This document shows positions 1 through 6,589 of a stretch of DNA of 12,418 bases, one piece after another. The stretch spans positions 1 through 12,418 of the forward strand of contig JABMNC010000110.1 of assembly GCA_013205365.1 (NCBI GenBank), in the 5' to 3' direction. The translations under genes were made by a program, and so were the position numbers. The notes beneath the pieces are model-generated. The model worked only from the letters and a program-made list of their open reading frames with translations. It was not told where the DNA came from and ran no database searches. The stretch comes from Cryomorphaceae bacterium (lineage in GTDB: Bacteria > Bacteroidota > Bacteroidia > Flavobacteriales > Schleiferiaceae). Position 1 is the first letter of the stretch. Each line of letters opens with the position of its first letter.

Positions 1-809
1 GACCGTGGGGTTTCTCGGGCATCCGTGCCTATACCGGCGATTCTGCGGGCTTCACGGTTTACCACAAGGAGGTTCCGCTGCAGGCCAAGTCGGTGCTGGT
101 TTTCTACCCTGGCTCAGACTCCCTCAACCTGCCCGTGGTTTTAGGCCCTGTGGATTCCATCGTCCGCCGAAAGGACGGAATTGAGGTGCGTTTTAGTCAA
201 CCTACGGATACGCTCAAGCTCCGATGGATTCCGCGACCCAATCGACGCGACACTTTGAGCATCGAGGGTTTGCTGTTTAGACCCGAAGATTCAGACGGTA
301 TTAGGTACCACTCCGTGGGCGTCAATGGGGCGGCGACGCATAGTTTTCTCAAAGCCAGGCGGTTCAGCGAGCAGCTTCGCGAGCTTCCGCCTGATCTTGT
401 CATTTTTGGACTCGGAATCAACGACGCCCATAAGGCTCGCGGCGACTTTGATACCCTGGCATTTGAGCTTCGCTACGACAGCCTTGTTGCCGCGGTACGA
501 GGGATTAATCCCAGGGCGGAATTCCTCTGGTTTACCAACAACGACGCCCTATACAAAGAAGCCAATAATCCGCACGGACTGCAGGTCAGCCGCGCAATGT
601 ACCGACTGGCCGCCCGCCACGACGGAGCCATTTTTGATTTCATGGAGTTGATGGGTGGCTATGGTTCGATTCGACGGTGGATGGCCAATGCTTGGGCCCG
701 CCCCGACGGCATTCATTTGAGCCAAGTTGGCTACGAGGCTCAGGCGAATTGGTTCGCTCAGGCCTACCTGAAGGCCTACCTTCGCCACCAAGAACGCAGT
801 CCATGGTGA
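1..809 (+). CDS. SGNH/GDSL-family hydrolase or O-acetyltransferase partner, 5' end cut by window edge
   Basis: The reading frame is open from position 3 (first full codon Pro) to the TGA at 807-809, so the true start lies before the window; the GTG at 93 is internal. Seen: a beta-rich stretch comes first (about 3-240), with an 'xGxSGI' motif near 12-23. SGNH hydrolase blocks follow: block II Gly in 'SVGVNGA' (312-332), block III 'GLGINDA' with GxND at 414-425, and block V 'DGIHLS' with the catalytic Asp at 705 and His at 714. Block I (GDS with the nucleophile Ser) is not in this segment and should lie upstream. A beta domain placed between block I and block II is known from Ape1-type peptidoglycan O-acetylesterases. 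The gene overlaps the downstream MBOAT gene, so the two products probably act in one pathway: the MBOAT protein moves acetyl groups across the membrane, and this periplasmic or surface protein adds them to, or removes them from, a polymer. The substrate cannot be read from sequence. Confidence 0.85.
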   Translation, partial: PWGFSGIRAYTGDSAGFTVYHKEVPLQAKSVLVFYPGSDSLNLPVVLGPVDSIVRRKDGIEVRFSQPTDTLKLRWIPRPNRRDTLSIEGLLFRPEDSDGIRYHSVGVNGAATHSFLKARRFSEQLRELPPDLVIFGLGINDAHKARGDFDTLAFELRYDSLVAAVRGINPRAEFLWFTNNDALYKEANNPHGLQVSRAMYRLAARHDGAIFDFMELMGGYGSIRRWMANAWARPDGIHLSQVGYEAQANWFAQAYLKAYLRHQERSPW

Positions 810-2458
810 ATTATCTGATTCAGCTCCTTCAGGCCGAGACCAGCAAGCCTTGGACCTTCCTTGAGCTCGGCTTCTGGGTATTTTTTGCCTTGGTGCTTAT
901 TGGGTTTGCATCTTTAGAGCGCAAGCTTGCTTTGCGCAACGCCTACTTGATGCTGGTTAGTTGGTTTTTTTACTACCACACGAGCCAGTGGTATGTGGTG
1001 CTCCTCATTTTCGCCACCAGCGTAGACTTTGGCGTTGCTCATGCCCTGCACCGAAGCGACAAACCTTGGCTGCGCAGGCTTTTGCTCGCGCTGAGTGTTT
1101 TGTCGAACCTAGGGGTCTTATTCTTTTTTAAGTACGCCTACTTTGCTGCCGACATTTGGAACGACCTAACGGGCTTAACCTGGAATCCAACACCCTTTTG
1201 GGCGGGATGGAGCAATGCTAGCCTGGGCACCGACTTTGTAGAAGATATGATTCTCCTGCCGGTCGGGATTTCTTTTTACACCTTTCAGTGCCTGAGCTAC
1301 ACCATAGAAGTGTACCGCCGCAACCTTAAGCCCGTCGCTAGGTTCACCGATTTCGCCTTCTACGTTAGTTTCTTCCCCCAGCTCGTGGCCGGCCCCATCG
1401 TGCGCGCTAGCGATTTTGTGCCTCAGCTTTACCAGCCCTATCGGGTCACTCGGGCTCAGTTCGGCCTTGGACTTTTTTGGATCGTCAATGGATTCCTCAA
1501 AAAAGTAATTCTAGCGGACTTTCTAGCGGTTCACCTGGTCGACCGAGTTTTTAGCCAGCCCACCCTGTACACTGGCTGGGAGAATGCCCTTGGTCTGCTT
1601 GCCTACACCATGCAGGTCTATGCCGACTTTAGCGGATACACCGACATTGCCATTGGAATTGCGCTTTGGATGGGCTTCACCCTGGCTCAAAACTTCAACT
1701 CGCCCTACAAGGCCAGCAGCGTCGGCGAATTTTGGAAGCGCTGGCATATGTCGCTCTCGAGCTGGCTCAAAGACTACCTCTACATTCCCTTGGGTGGTAA
1801 CCGCAGCGGTTCAGTGGCCAGCTACCTGCTCATTTTTGCGGGACTCTTCGGGTTTGCCCTCACGGCAACTTCCTCCCTGGTTTCCTATCTGCTCGCCGGA
1901 ATCGTTTTGGTTTTCCTGCTGCTTTACCAGTTTATTCCTGCCTTTCGGCGCGGATTCAACACCAATGTTAACCTAATGCTGACCATGCTTTTGGGCGGAC
2001 TCTGGCATGGCGCCTCCTGGAACTTTATGGTTTGGGGCGGGCTCAACGGCCTCGGTCTGTTGGCGCACAAGCAGTGGTCCCGAATTCGGCCTTACCGCGT
2101 GGAAGGCTGGATGATCCGCGGCCTGGGTATCTTGATTACGCTGCTGTTCATCACCTTTACCCGAATCTGGTTTCGGGCTCCCGACTGGACTACGGCCATG
2201 TCTATTGTCAATCAGCTGTCAACAGGCTGGAACGTGATTCCATCGCTGGCAATGCTGGCTGCCTGGTGGCGCCCCGCCTTGATTTTGGCCATGGGATTTG
2301 CGATTCACTGGATTCCAGAGCGCCATAAGGCCTGGTACCGCGACCGATTTGCAAACCTCAATCCATTTTTGCTGGCGGTTATAAGCCTTGCTTCTATACT
2401 ATTGGCCTACCAGTTCATGGCGGCAGAGAGCCAGCCCTTTATTTACTTTCAGTTTTAA
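803..2458 (+). CDS. MBOAT-family membrane O-acyltransferase (AlgI/PatA-like)
   Basis: 551-residue polytopic membrane protein, hydrophobic almost throughout with around ten or more predicted transmembrane segments. The frame is open further 5' to an ATG at 677. I chose ATG 803 because it gives a normal family N-terminus (MVNYLIQLLQ) and overlaps the stop of the SGNH gene by only 7 bp, whereas the earlier start would add 42 polar residues encoded inside that gene. Hallmarks of the AlgI/PatA/DltB family are visible: 'LPVGISFYTFQ' (residues 152-162), 'FFPQLVAGPI' (190-199), 'FWKRWHMSLSSWLKDY' with His315, and 'GGLWHGASWNF' with the invariant catalytic His402. Family members move acyl, usually acetyl, groups from a cytoplasmic donor across the inner membrane to an extracytoplasmic polymer, working with SGNH-fold partners, as expected from the coupled upstream gene. 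The polymer (peptidoglycan, exopolysaccharide or other) is not determined by the sequence. Confidence 0.93.
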   Translation: MVNYLIQLLQAETSKPWTFLELGFWVFFALVLIGFASLERKLALRNAYLMLVSWFFYYHTSQWYVVLLIFATSVDFGVAHALHRSDKPWLRRLLLALSVLSNLGVLFFFKYAYFAADIWNDLTGLTWNPTPFWAGWSNASLGTDFVEDMILLPVGISFYTFQCLSYTIEVYRRNLKPVARFTDFAFYVSFFPQLVAGPIVRASDFVPQLYQPYRVTRAQFGLGLFWIVNGFLKKVILADFLAVHLVDRVFSQPTLYTGWENALGLLAYTMQVYADFSGYTDIAIGIALWMGFTLAQNFNSPYKASSVGEFWKRWHMSLSSWLKDYLYIPLGGNRSGSVASYLLIFAGLFGFALTATSSLVSYLLAGIVLVFLLLYQFIPAFRRGFNTNVNLMLTMLLGGLWHGASWNFMVWGGLNGLGLLAHKQWSRIRPYRVEGWMIRGLGILITLLFITFTRIWFRAPDWTTAMSIVNQLSTGWNVIPSLAMLAAWWRPALILAMGFAIHWIPERHKAWYRDRFANLNPFLLAVISLASILLAYQFMAAESQPFIYFQF

Positions 2459-2459
2459 G

Positions 2460-2478
2460 GCCCCCGGCATCCTGGGGC
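2460..2478. terminator. Possible bidirectional hairpin between convergent genes
   Basis: GCCCC (2460-2464) can pair with GGGGC (2474-2478) around a 9-nt loop. It lies in the 28-bp gap between the MBOAT stop (2458) and the stop of the converging mltF-like gene (2487). The stem is short and no clear T tract follows on either strand, so termination is inferred mainly from position. Confidence 0.35.
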
Positions 2479-2486
2479 TTCTGCCT

Positions 2487-3779
2487 CTAAGGCTGCTGCA
2501 AGGGCATTGACCGCTGCCTTGCTCGGCGCCAGGACTGAACGTAGCCTTGGTACTGCTGTGCTATGCCTCTTGTTTTGCTTGCATAGTGTCCACCAGGTCC
2601 CTTTGCCACTTGATCTACATGGCCAAACCAGCGTGAAGGGTCGTAGCCCTTTGCTTTTGCCCGCTTACGAGCATCCAGAACCGGTCCGGGTCCGGTATTG
2701 TAGGATGCCATTACAAAAGACAGGCGCTGGTCGTCCGGTACTCCACGGTCCGCCCAGAATAGGTCGAGGTAGCGCAAGTAGCGAATTCCTACTTTGATGT
2801 TGGCCTTAGGATCATAGAGGTCTACGGGTCCTCGATTCATGCGCGCTGCAGTCGCGGGCATCAGCTGCATTAATCCCACGGCTCCTGCGGGAGATACAAT
2901 ACTTGGATTAAAGCGGCTTTCGGCAAAAACAAGAGCATTGAGGGTGAATCGGTTCCAGCCGTCGTGACCCACCAAGAGCGCGTCGTAGCTCGAAATAAGG
3001 CTGTCTCGGTCGCTGGGCTTGGGAATGGGCTTACGCGCAAGAGCTCCGCGAAGGCTCCGGGTTTTGGATCCCTGAACAAGCTGATTAAGTTCCTTGAGAA
3101 GCAGGCTGTCGCCTGGTCGCAGTGCCCAATGAAAGCTGCCTTTAGCCAGGTTGATGCCCTTCTTGCCCCAGGATCGCAGCATGTAGTCGGGCAGTATCCA
3201 AAGGGCTGAGTCGAGGTTGGCGAACCGAAACATCGAGGTGGACGCAGGGACCACATTGAGCTGCTGTGCTTCAAGCAACCATAGGGGCTTGGGGTACTCC
3301 CCTGGAATTTGAATGGTTTCTGGCGCCGATTTTTTCTTGGATTTTTTGCTCTTTTTGCCTGTTTTTTTCGCGGATTTTGGCTCGGGAATGCTGCCTGCGA
3401 GCTTCCAGGTAAAGCGACGAACCGCCTTGGTTGCGGTCAGTTCAACGAGGCCCTCTTGGGGAATAGGACCAACGGCAACATCGGCTGTTCCGAGGCGCAC
3501 GGCTTCGAGTGCTTCGTGTACTGAAGCGGCATACTGCCATTCAATCGAGTGCCCAGTCTTCCGCCCCCACCACTCGAGCAGCTGCACGTCGTAGCCAAGT
3601 ACTCGGCCTCCTTCTAGGTGCATTACCCCTATATCAGGCACAACCACGACCCTTAGGTTCCCAGCACTCCAGACGTCGTTCCAAGTTGCCGTTCGGTCTA
3701 AGTCCATGGACGGATTCGGCGAGCCAACCATAAATGAAACGGCTACGAGGATTAACAACCACCTCCAATGCTTGAACAT
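2487..3779 (-). CDS. MltF-like membrane-bound or secreted lytic transglycosylase with SBP-type N-terminal domain
   Basis: 430 residues. Residues 1-20 form a signal sequence or membrane anchor (MFKHWRWLLILVAVSFMVGS). About 40-240 resemble a bacterial extracellular solute-binding (SBP_bac_3) domain: 'LRVVVVPD', 'GYDVQLLEWW', then 'LGTADVAVGPI'. About 265-415 is an SLT (goose-lysozyme-like) domain: 'AESRFNP' with the catalytic Glu287, 'SPAGAVGLMQLMP' (296-308) and 'ASYNTGPG' (358-365). This order is that of MltF, which cleaves the MurNAc-GlcNAc bond of peptidoglycan to leave 1,6-anhydroMurNAc ends; in MltF the N-terminal domain binds muropeptides and controls activity. A lysine-rich low-complexity insert (about 135-151, including KKSKKSKKKS) interrupts the N-terminal domain. 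I see no lipobox Cys. The gene converges on the SGNH/MBOAT pair and diverges from gcvT. Called on domain order, so the symbol is left open. Confidence 0.9.
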   Translation of the reverse strand: MFKHWRWLLILVAVSFMVGSPNPSMDLDRTATWNDVWSAGNLRVVVVPDIGVMHLEGGRVLGYDVQLLEWWGRKTGHSIEWQYAASVHEALEAVRLGTADVAVGPIPQEGLVELTATKAVRRFTWKLAGSIPEPKSAKKTGKKSKKSKKKSAPETIQIPGEYPKPLWLLEAQQLNVVPASTSMFRFANLDSALWILPDYMLRSWGKKGINLAKGSFHWALRPGDSLLLKELNQLVQGSKTRSLRGALARKPIPKPSDRDSLISSYDALLVGHDGWNRFTLNALVFAESRFNPSIVSPAGAVGLMQLMPATAARMNRGPVDLYDPKANIKVGIRYLRYLDLFWADRGVPDDQRLSFVMASYNTGPGPVLDARKRAKAKGYDPSRWFGHVDQVAKGPGGHYASKTRGIAQQYQGYVQSWRRARQRSMPLQQP

Positions 3780-3780
3780 T

Positions 3781-3802
3781 CCCCGAAGTTCGGCACTCGG
3801 GG
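3781..3802 (-). promoter_or_regulatory. Hairpin in the mltF-like 5' leader, one base before the start codon
   Basis: CCCCGA (3781-3786) pairs with TCGGGG (3797-3802) around a 10-nt loop, and on the minus strand the stem ends one base before the ATG at 3777-3779. It would bury the only purine-rich stretch (GGGGA) ahead of the start, so it could limit translation initiation. A second, overlapping symmetry (CCGAA/TTCGG around one base, 3783-3793) could instead be a protein site. The structure is seen; the regulation is inferred. Confidence 0.3.
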
Positions 3803-3805
3803 GCT

Positions 3806-3813
3806 TACTTTTG
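3806..3813 (+). promoter_or_regulatory. Bacteroidota-type -7 promoter box (TACTTTTG) ahead of gcvT
   Basis: TACTTTTG fits the Bacteroidota housekeeping -7 consensus TAnnTTTG exactly and is followed by CACC, a common continuation. No TTG is seen at the usual -33 spacing. Transcription would begin around 3818-3821 and give gcvT a leader of roughly 135 nt. A weaker one-mismatch box (TGTCTTTG, 3869-3876) is nearer to gcvT and is an alternative. Confidence 0.45.
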
Positions 3814-3820
3814 CACCGCT

Positions 3821-3907
3821 ATGGACTCAGGCTTAAAATTCCGACTTATGGAATGCAGCGCCGCAGGCTGTCTTTGCCCTATAAACCACCCGAGCACGCA
3901 AGCATAA
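3821..3907 (+). CDS. Possible 28-residue mini-ORF in the gcvT leader
   Basis: ATG at 3821 lies 7 bases after the -7 box, so a transcript from it would be nearly leaderless. The ORF ends with TAA at 3905-3907, 47 bases before gcvT. The predicted peptide has 28 residues with three Cys (positions 12, 17 and 19, 'GCLCP') and no recognisable domain. It could be a leader peptide, a small protein, or chance: an ORF this short is expected often by accident and I see no ribosome binding site. Treat as a candidate only. The rest of the 175-bp intergenic region holds no riboswitch that I recognise. Confidence 0.15.
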   Translation: MDSGLKFRLMECSAAGCLCPINHPSTQA

Positions 3908-3954
3908 ACTGCAGCGAGAGAACCTAATAAAGCAACAAACTACCTTCTAAAACC

Positions 3955-5049
3955 ATGGAAAACCTCAAGAAGACCGCCCTTTATGACATTCATTGTGCAG
4001 TGGGCGCCAAAATGGTCCCCTTTGCCGGATACGATATGCCAGTACAGTATGCTGGGGTCAGTCACGAGCACCACGTGGTTCGCAGCAAGGTGGGCATGTT
4101 TGACGTGTCGCACATGGGTCAGTTTTGGGTGGAAGGTTCTGAGGCTATGGCCTTTATTAACGCAGTCACCAGCAACGACGTCAGCAAACTAACCGAGGGC
4201 AAGGTCCAGTACAGCTGCCTGCCTAATTTAACGGGCGGAATCGTCGACGATCTTCTGGTGTATTGCGTTAGCCCGATCCAGTACATGCTGGTGGTGAACG
4301 CAAGCAACATAGCCAAGGATTGGGCCTGGCTTAGCCAGTTTGCACCGAATTATGAGGTGACTATAAGGGATGCCTCAGACGACACCTCGCTCATCGCCGT
4401 TCAGGGACCGCTCGCTGCTAAGGCCATTCAGTCGCTGACCAACCTTGATCTGGCGGCCATGACCTACTACACCTTTGGAACAGGGAGCTTCGCAGGAGCC
4501 GAGGGCATTTTAGTCAGCGCCACGGGCTACACCGGTTCGGGCGGATTTGAAATCTACCTGCCCAATGCGCATGCTGCAGCGGCATGGGAGGCCATTATGA
4601 AGGCTGGCGCAGAATTCGGGCTTGAACCCATTGGTTTGGGTGCTCGTGATACCCTGCGCCTTGAGATGGGCTTCTGCCTGTATGGTAACGACATTGACGA
4701 TGCAACCTCGCCGATCGAAGCAGGCCTGTCTTGGATCACCAAATTCACCAAGGACTTCACGAATTCCGCTGCATTAAAGGCCCAGAAGGAGCAGGGGGTG
4801 ACCCGCAAACTGGTGGGCATCAAGCTGCTCGAACGCGGCGTTCCGCGGCATGGCTACCCCATTCTCAACGAGCAGGGTGAGCCGGTGGGCGAGGTAACCA
4901 GCGGAACCATGGCGCCTTCGCTCAATGAGGCGATAGGCATGGCCTACGTGCCCAGCGACTTGGCAGCGCCAGGAAGCAGGGTTTGGGTCGAGGTTCGAGG
5001 CAAGGCACTAAGTGCCGAGGTGGTTACGCTGCCTTTCTACAAGGCCTAA
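3955..5049 (+). CDS. gcvT: Aminomethyltransferase, T protein of the glycine cleavage system
   Basis: 364 residues, the normal length for GcvT. The protein takes the aminomethyl group held on lipoyl-H protein and transfers the methylene to tetrahydrofolate, giving 5,10-methylene-THF and releasing ammonia; it is cytoplasmic. Family signatures are clear: 'FAGYDMPVQY' (23-32), 'VGMFDVSHMG' (46-55), 'GGIVDDLLVY' with the conserved acidic pair 98-99 near the folate site, 'SATGYTGSGGFEIY' (188-201), and 'LGARDTLRLEMGFCLYGNDI' (228-247) with the RD pair at 231-232. The C-terminal barrel has 'VGEVTSGTMAPSL' (311-323). The start ATG follows an A-rich stretch without a Shine-Dalgarno sequence, as is usual in this phylum. 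No gcvH or gcvP is adjacent, so the gene stands alone here; Bacteroidota often scatter the gcv genes. Its 3' end faces htrA across 24 bp. Confidence 0.97.
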   Translation: MENLKKTALYDIHCAVGAKMVPFAGYDMPVQYAGVSHEHHVVRSKVGMFDVSHMGQFWVEGSEAMAFINAVTSNDVSKLTEGKVQYSCLPNLTGGIVDDLLVYCVSPIQYMLVVNASNIAKDWAWLSQFAPNYEVTIRDASDDTSLIAVQGPLAAKAIQSLTNLDLAAMTYYTFGTGSFAGAEGILVSATGYTGSGGFEIYLPNAHAAAAWEAIMKAGAEFGLEPIGLGARDTLRLEMGFCLYGNDIDDATSPIEAGLSWITKFTKDFTNSAALKAQKEQGVTRKLVGIKLLERGVPRHGYPILNEQGEPVGEVTSGTMAPSLNEAIGMAYVPSDLAAPGSRVWVEVRGKALSAEVVTLPFYKA

Positions 5050-5073
5050 AAGGCGGATTTTCTCCTCAAACCC

Positions 5074-6519
5074 TTAGAGGGCAAAGGCAAAGACGTCGGC
5101 ACTTCCGTTGGGGCGGTATCCTTGAAGGAGCACGCCGTCTCCGGGACCAAGTTCGCCCAAAATGGAGACAACGTCTTGGGCACTTGAGACCAATTTGTTG
5201 TTCAACTTAACCAGGATAAAGCCTTTTGGAACCCCTGCTTGGGCGAGTTTACCTTCCCCGGGATTGATGATTCTTACTCCCGACCTAAGGCCATACCGAG
5301 CCTTGTCGTTGGGAGATAGGGGCTCAAATTCAGCCCCTAGCGAGGATGAAACCGCTAAATCTTCTTTTTTGAGAACTTCGGTGGTGCCCTGACGGTTGCG
5401 CAGCACCACGTTAAAGACCTTCTCTTTGCCATCGCGAAGAACCACTACCGATACCTTGTCGCCAGGGCGGCGGCTGCCGATAGCTTCCAGCAGTTCCGAC
5501 ATTTTTTTCACGGATTTATCTCCCGCTTGAATCAATATGTCTCCCTTTTTGATTCCGGCAGCTGCAGCGGCTCCGTCTTCGGTGACGCCCGACACATAGA
5601 CGCCTTGCGATTCTTTAATTCCTTGCTCCTTGGCTAGCTCAGGGGTGATATCGGCAATATTGACTCCCAAATAGGCTCGCTGCACCACCCCGTACTTGGT
5701 AAGGTCATCAACCACCTTGCGCACAATGTTGGCCGGAATAGCAAATCCGTAGCCTTCGTAGCTTCCGGTGCGGGTAGAGATGGCGGTATTGATTCCGATC
5801 AAATCACCCCGAGTATTGATTAATGCCCCTCCGGAGTTTCCAGGGTTGACGGCCGCATCGGTTTGTATGAAGGCTTCAATGGCTGACTGGTTGTCGATGA
5901 TGTTGATGTTCCTGCCTTTGGCGCTAATGATTCCGGCCGTGACCGTGCTGTTGAGGTTGAAGGGATTGCCCACGGCGAGCACCCACTCTCCTAGGCGGAC
6001 TTCGTCGCTGTTGGCAAAGGCCAGCGACGGGAGGTTTTCGGCCTCGATTTTTAGCACGGCAAGATCGGTTGTGGGATCAATTCCGACGACCTTGGCGAGG
6101 TATTCCTTGTTGTTGTTCAAGCTTATTTTGACTTCCTTGGCCTTGTCAATAACGTGGTTGTTGGTTACAATGTAGCCGTCGCTGCTGATTATTACGCCTG
6201 ATCCTGAGCCTTGAACGACCCGCGGCTGCATCTGGCTGCCTTCTCCAAATCCGAAGAAGAACTCGTTAAAGGGGTTAAACGTGTACCCCTGCTCCACGGA
6301 TGTTTTAACGTGCACTACGGCATTGACGGCCATCTCTGCCGCGGCGCTAAAGTCCGTAGATGAAACCAGGGCAGGACGATTGCCGACCAGGGTCGCGCTC
6401 GATTCGCTCCAGCTTGACGTTGGAGAATCCGTGCTGCGAAAAGCGTCGTAGAGGGCGGCACCGCCTGCTCCGGCAGCGAGGGCAAGGGCTCCAAGGGCAA
6501 CTATGGTTTTGGTATTCAT
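5074..6519 (-). CDS. Periplasmic HtrA/Do-family serine protease with two PDZ domains
   Basis: 481 residues with an N-terminal signal sequence or anchor (1-22, VALGALALAAGAGGAAL). The trypsin-like protease domain spans about 57-280 with a full catalytic triad: His122 in 'VTNNHVID', Asp152 in 'TTDLAVLKI' and Ser229 in 'NPGNSGGAL'. A glycine- and phenylalanine-rich loop (80-95, NPFNEFFFGFG) matches the LA loop position of DegP-type proteins. PDZ1 spans about 283-375 ('YLGVNIAD', 'AGIKKGDILIQ'); a more divergent PDZ2 spans about 395-478 ('AGVPKGFILVKLN'). Family members degrade or refold misfolded envelope proteins, PDZ1 sensing peptide C-termini and PDZ2 helping oligomer assembly. DegP and DegQ cannot be told apart from sequence alone, so no symbol is given. 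Paired direct repeats just upstream suggest dedicated control. Confidence 0.95.
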   Translation of the reverse strand: MNTKTIVALGALALAAGAGGAALYDAFRSTDSPTSSWSESSATLVGNRPALVSSTDFSAAAEMAVNAVVHVKTSVEQGYTFNPFNEFFFGFGEGSQMQPRVVQGSGSGVIISSDGYIVTNNHVIDKAKEVKISLNNNKEYLAKVVGIDPTTDLAVLKIEAENLPSLAFANSDEVRLGEWVLAVGNPFNLNSTVTAGIISAKGRNINIIDNQSAIEAFIQTDAAVNPGNSGGALINTRGDLIGINTAISTRTGSYEGYGFAIPANIVRKVVDDLTKYGVVQRAYLGVNIADITPELAKEQGIKESQGVYVSGVTEDGAAAAAGIKKGDILIQAGDKSVKKMSELLEAIGSRRPGDKVSVVVLRDGKEKVFNVVLRNRQGTTEVLKKEDLAVSSSLGAEFEPLSPNDKARYGLRSGVRIINPGEGKLAQAGVPKGFILVKLNNKLVSSAQDVVSILGELGPGDGVLLQGYRPNGSADVFAFAL

Positions 6520-6523
6520 TGTT

Positions 6524-6545
6524 TGTTAATGATTGTGTTAATGAT
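6524..6545. repeat. Tandem 10-bp direct repeat (TGTTAATGAT x2) ahead of htrA
   Basis: TGTTAATGAT occurs at 6524-6533 and again, identically, at 6536-6545, with TG between them, giving a 12-bp period close to one helical turn. It begins 5 bp before the htrA start codon in the 70-bp divergent htrA-dapF gap. This spacing suits a dimeric DNA-binding regulator, such as a two-component response regulator bound head to tail. The repeat is seen; the regulatory role is inferred, and an A/T-rich chance repeat is possible. Confidence 0.4.
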
Positions 6546-6577
6546 AGAAAGGGGAATCCAAAAACTGTTCCACTGCC

Positions 6578-6585
6578 TAAATTAG
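6578..6585 (+). promoter_or_regulatory. Possible -7 box (TAAATTAG) for the dapF operon
   Basis: TAAATTAG differs from the Bacteroidota TAnnTTTG box by one base and sits only 4 bases before the dapF ATG, so a transcript from it would be leaderless or nearly so. No TTG is visible at the -33 position. It is the best promoter candidate in the short gap shared with htrA. Confidence 0.3.
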
Positions 6586-6589
6586 CGCC

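Noticed and set aside
36..47. A Gly-Asp-Ser triplet in the SGNH gene that could be read as catalytic block I
   Set aside because: It follows 'SGIRAYT' inside the beta-type region rather than a hydrophobic strand at the start of the SGNH fold, and it is too close to the window edge for the rest of the expected block I context. It matches a 'T-D/G-D-x-A' position of the beta domain better.
677..802. Upstream extension of the MBOAT frame to the ATG at 677
   Set aside because: The extra 42 residues are polar and lie wholly inside the SGNH gene in another frame; the ATG at 803 gives a proper family N-terminus.
3355..3375. A-rich run (seven A then C on the coding strand) in the MltF-like gene as a programmed -1 frameshift site
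   Set aside because: The heptamer A AAA AAC is present but is out of phase with the reading frame, and the frame continues intact through the SLT domain.
3814..3954. A glycine or TPP riboswitch in the gcvT leader
   Set aside because: I could not find the conserved core sequences of either class; only short GC-rich patches and the mini-ORF are visible.
5043..5060. Small hairpin (GCCT/AGGC) after gcvT followed by TTTT as a terminator
   Set aside because: A 4-bp stem with a 3-nt loop, overlapping the stop codon, is too weak to call.
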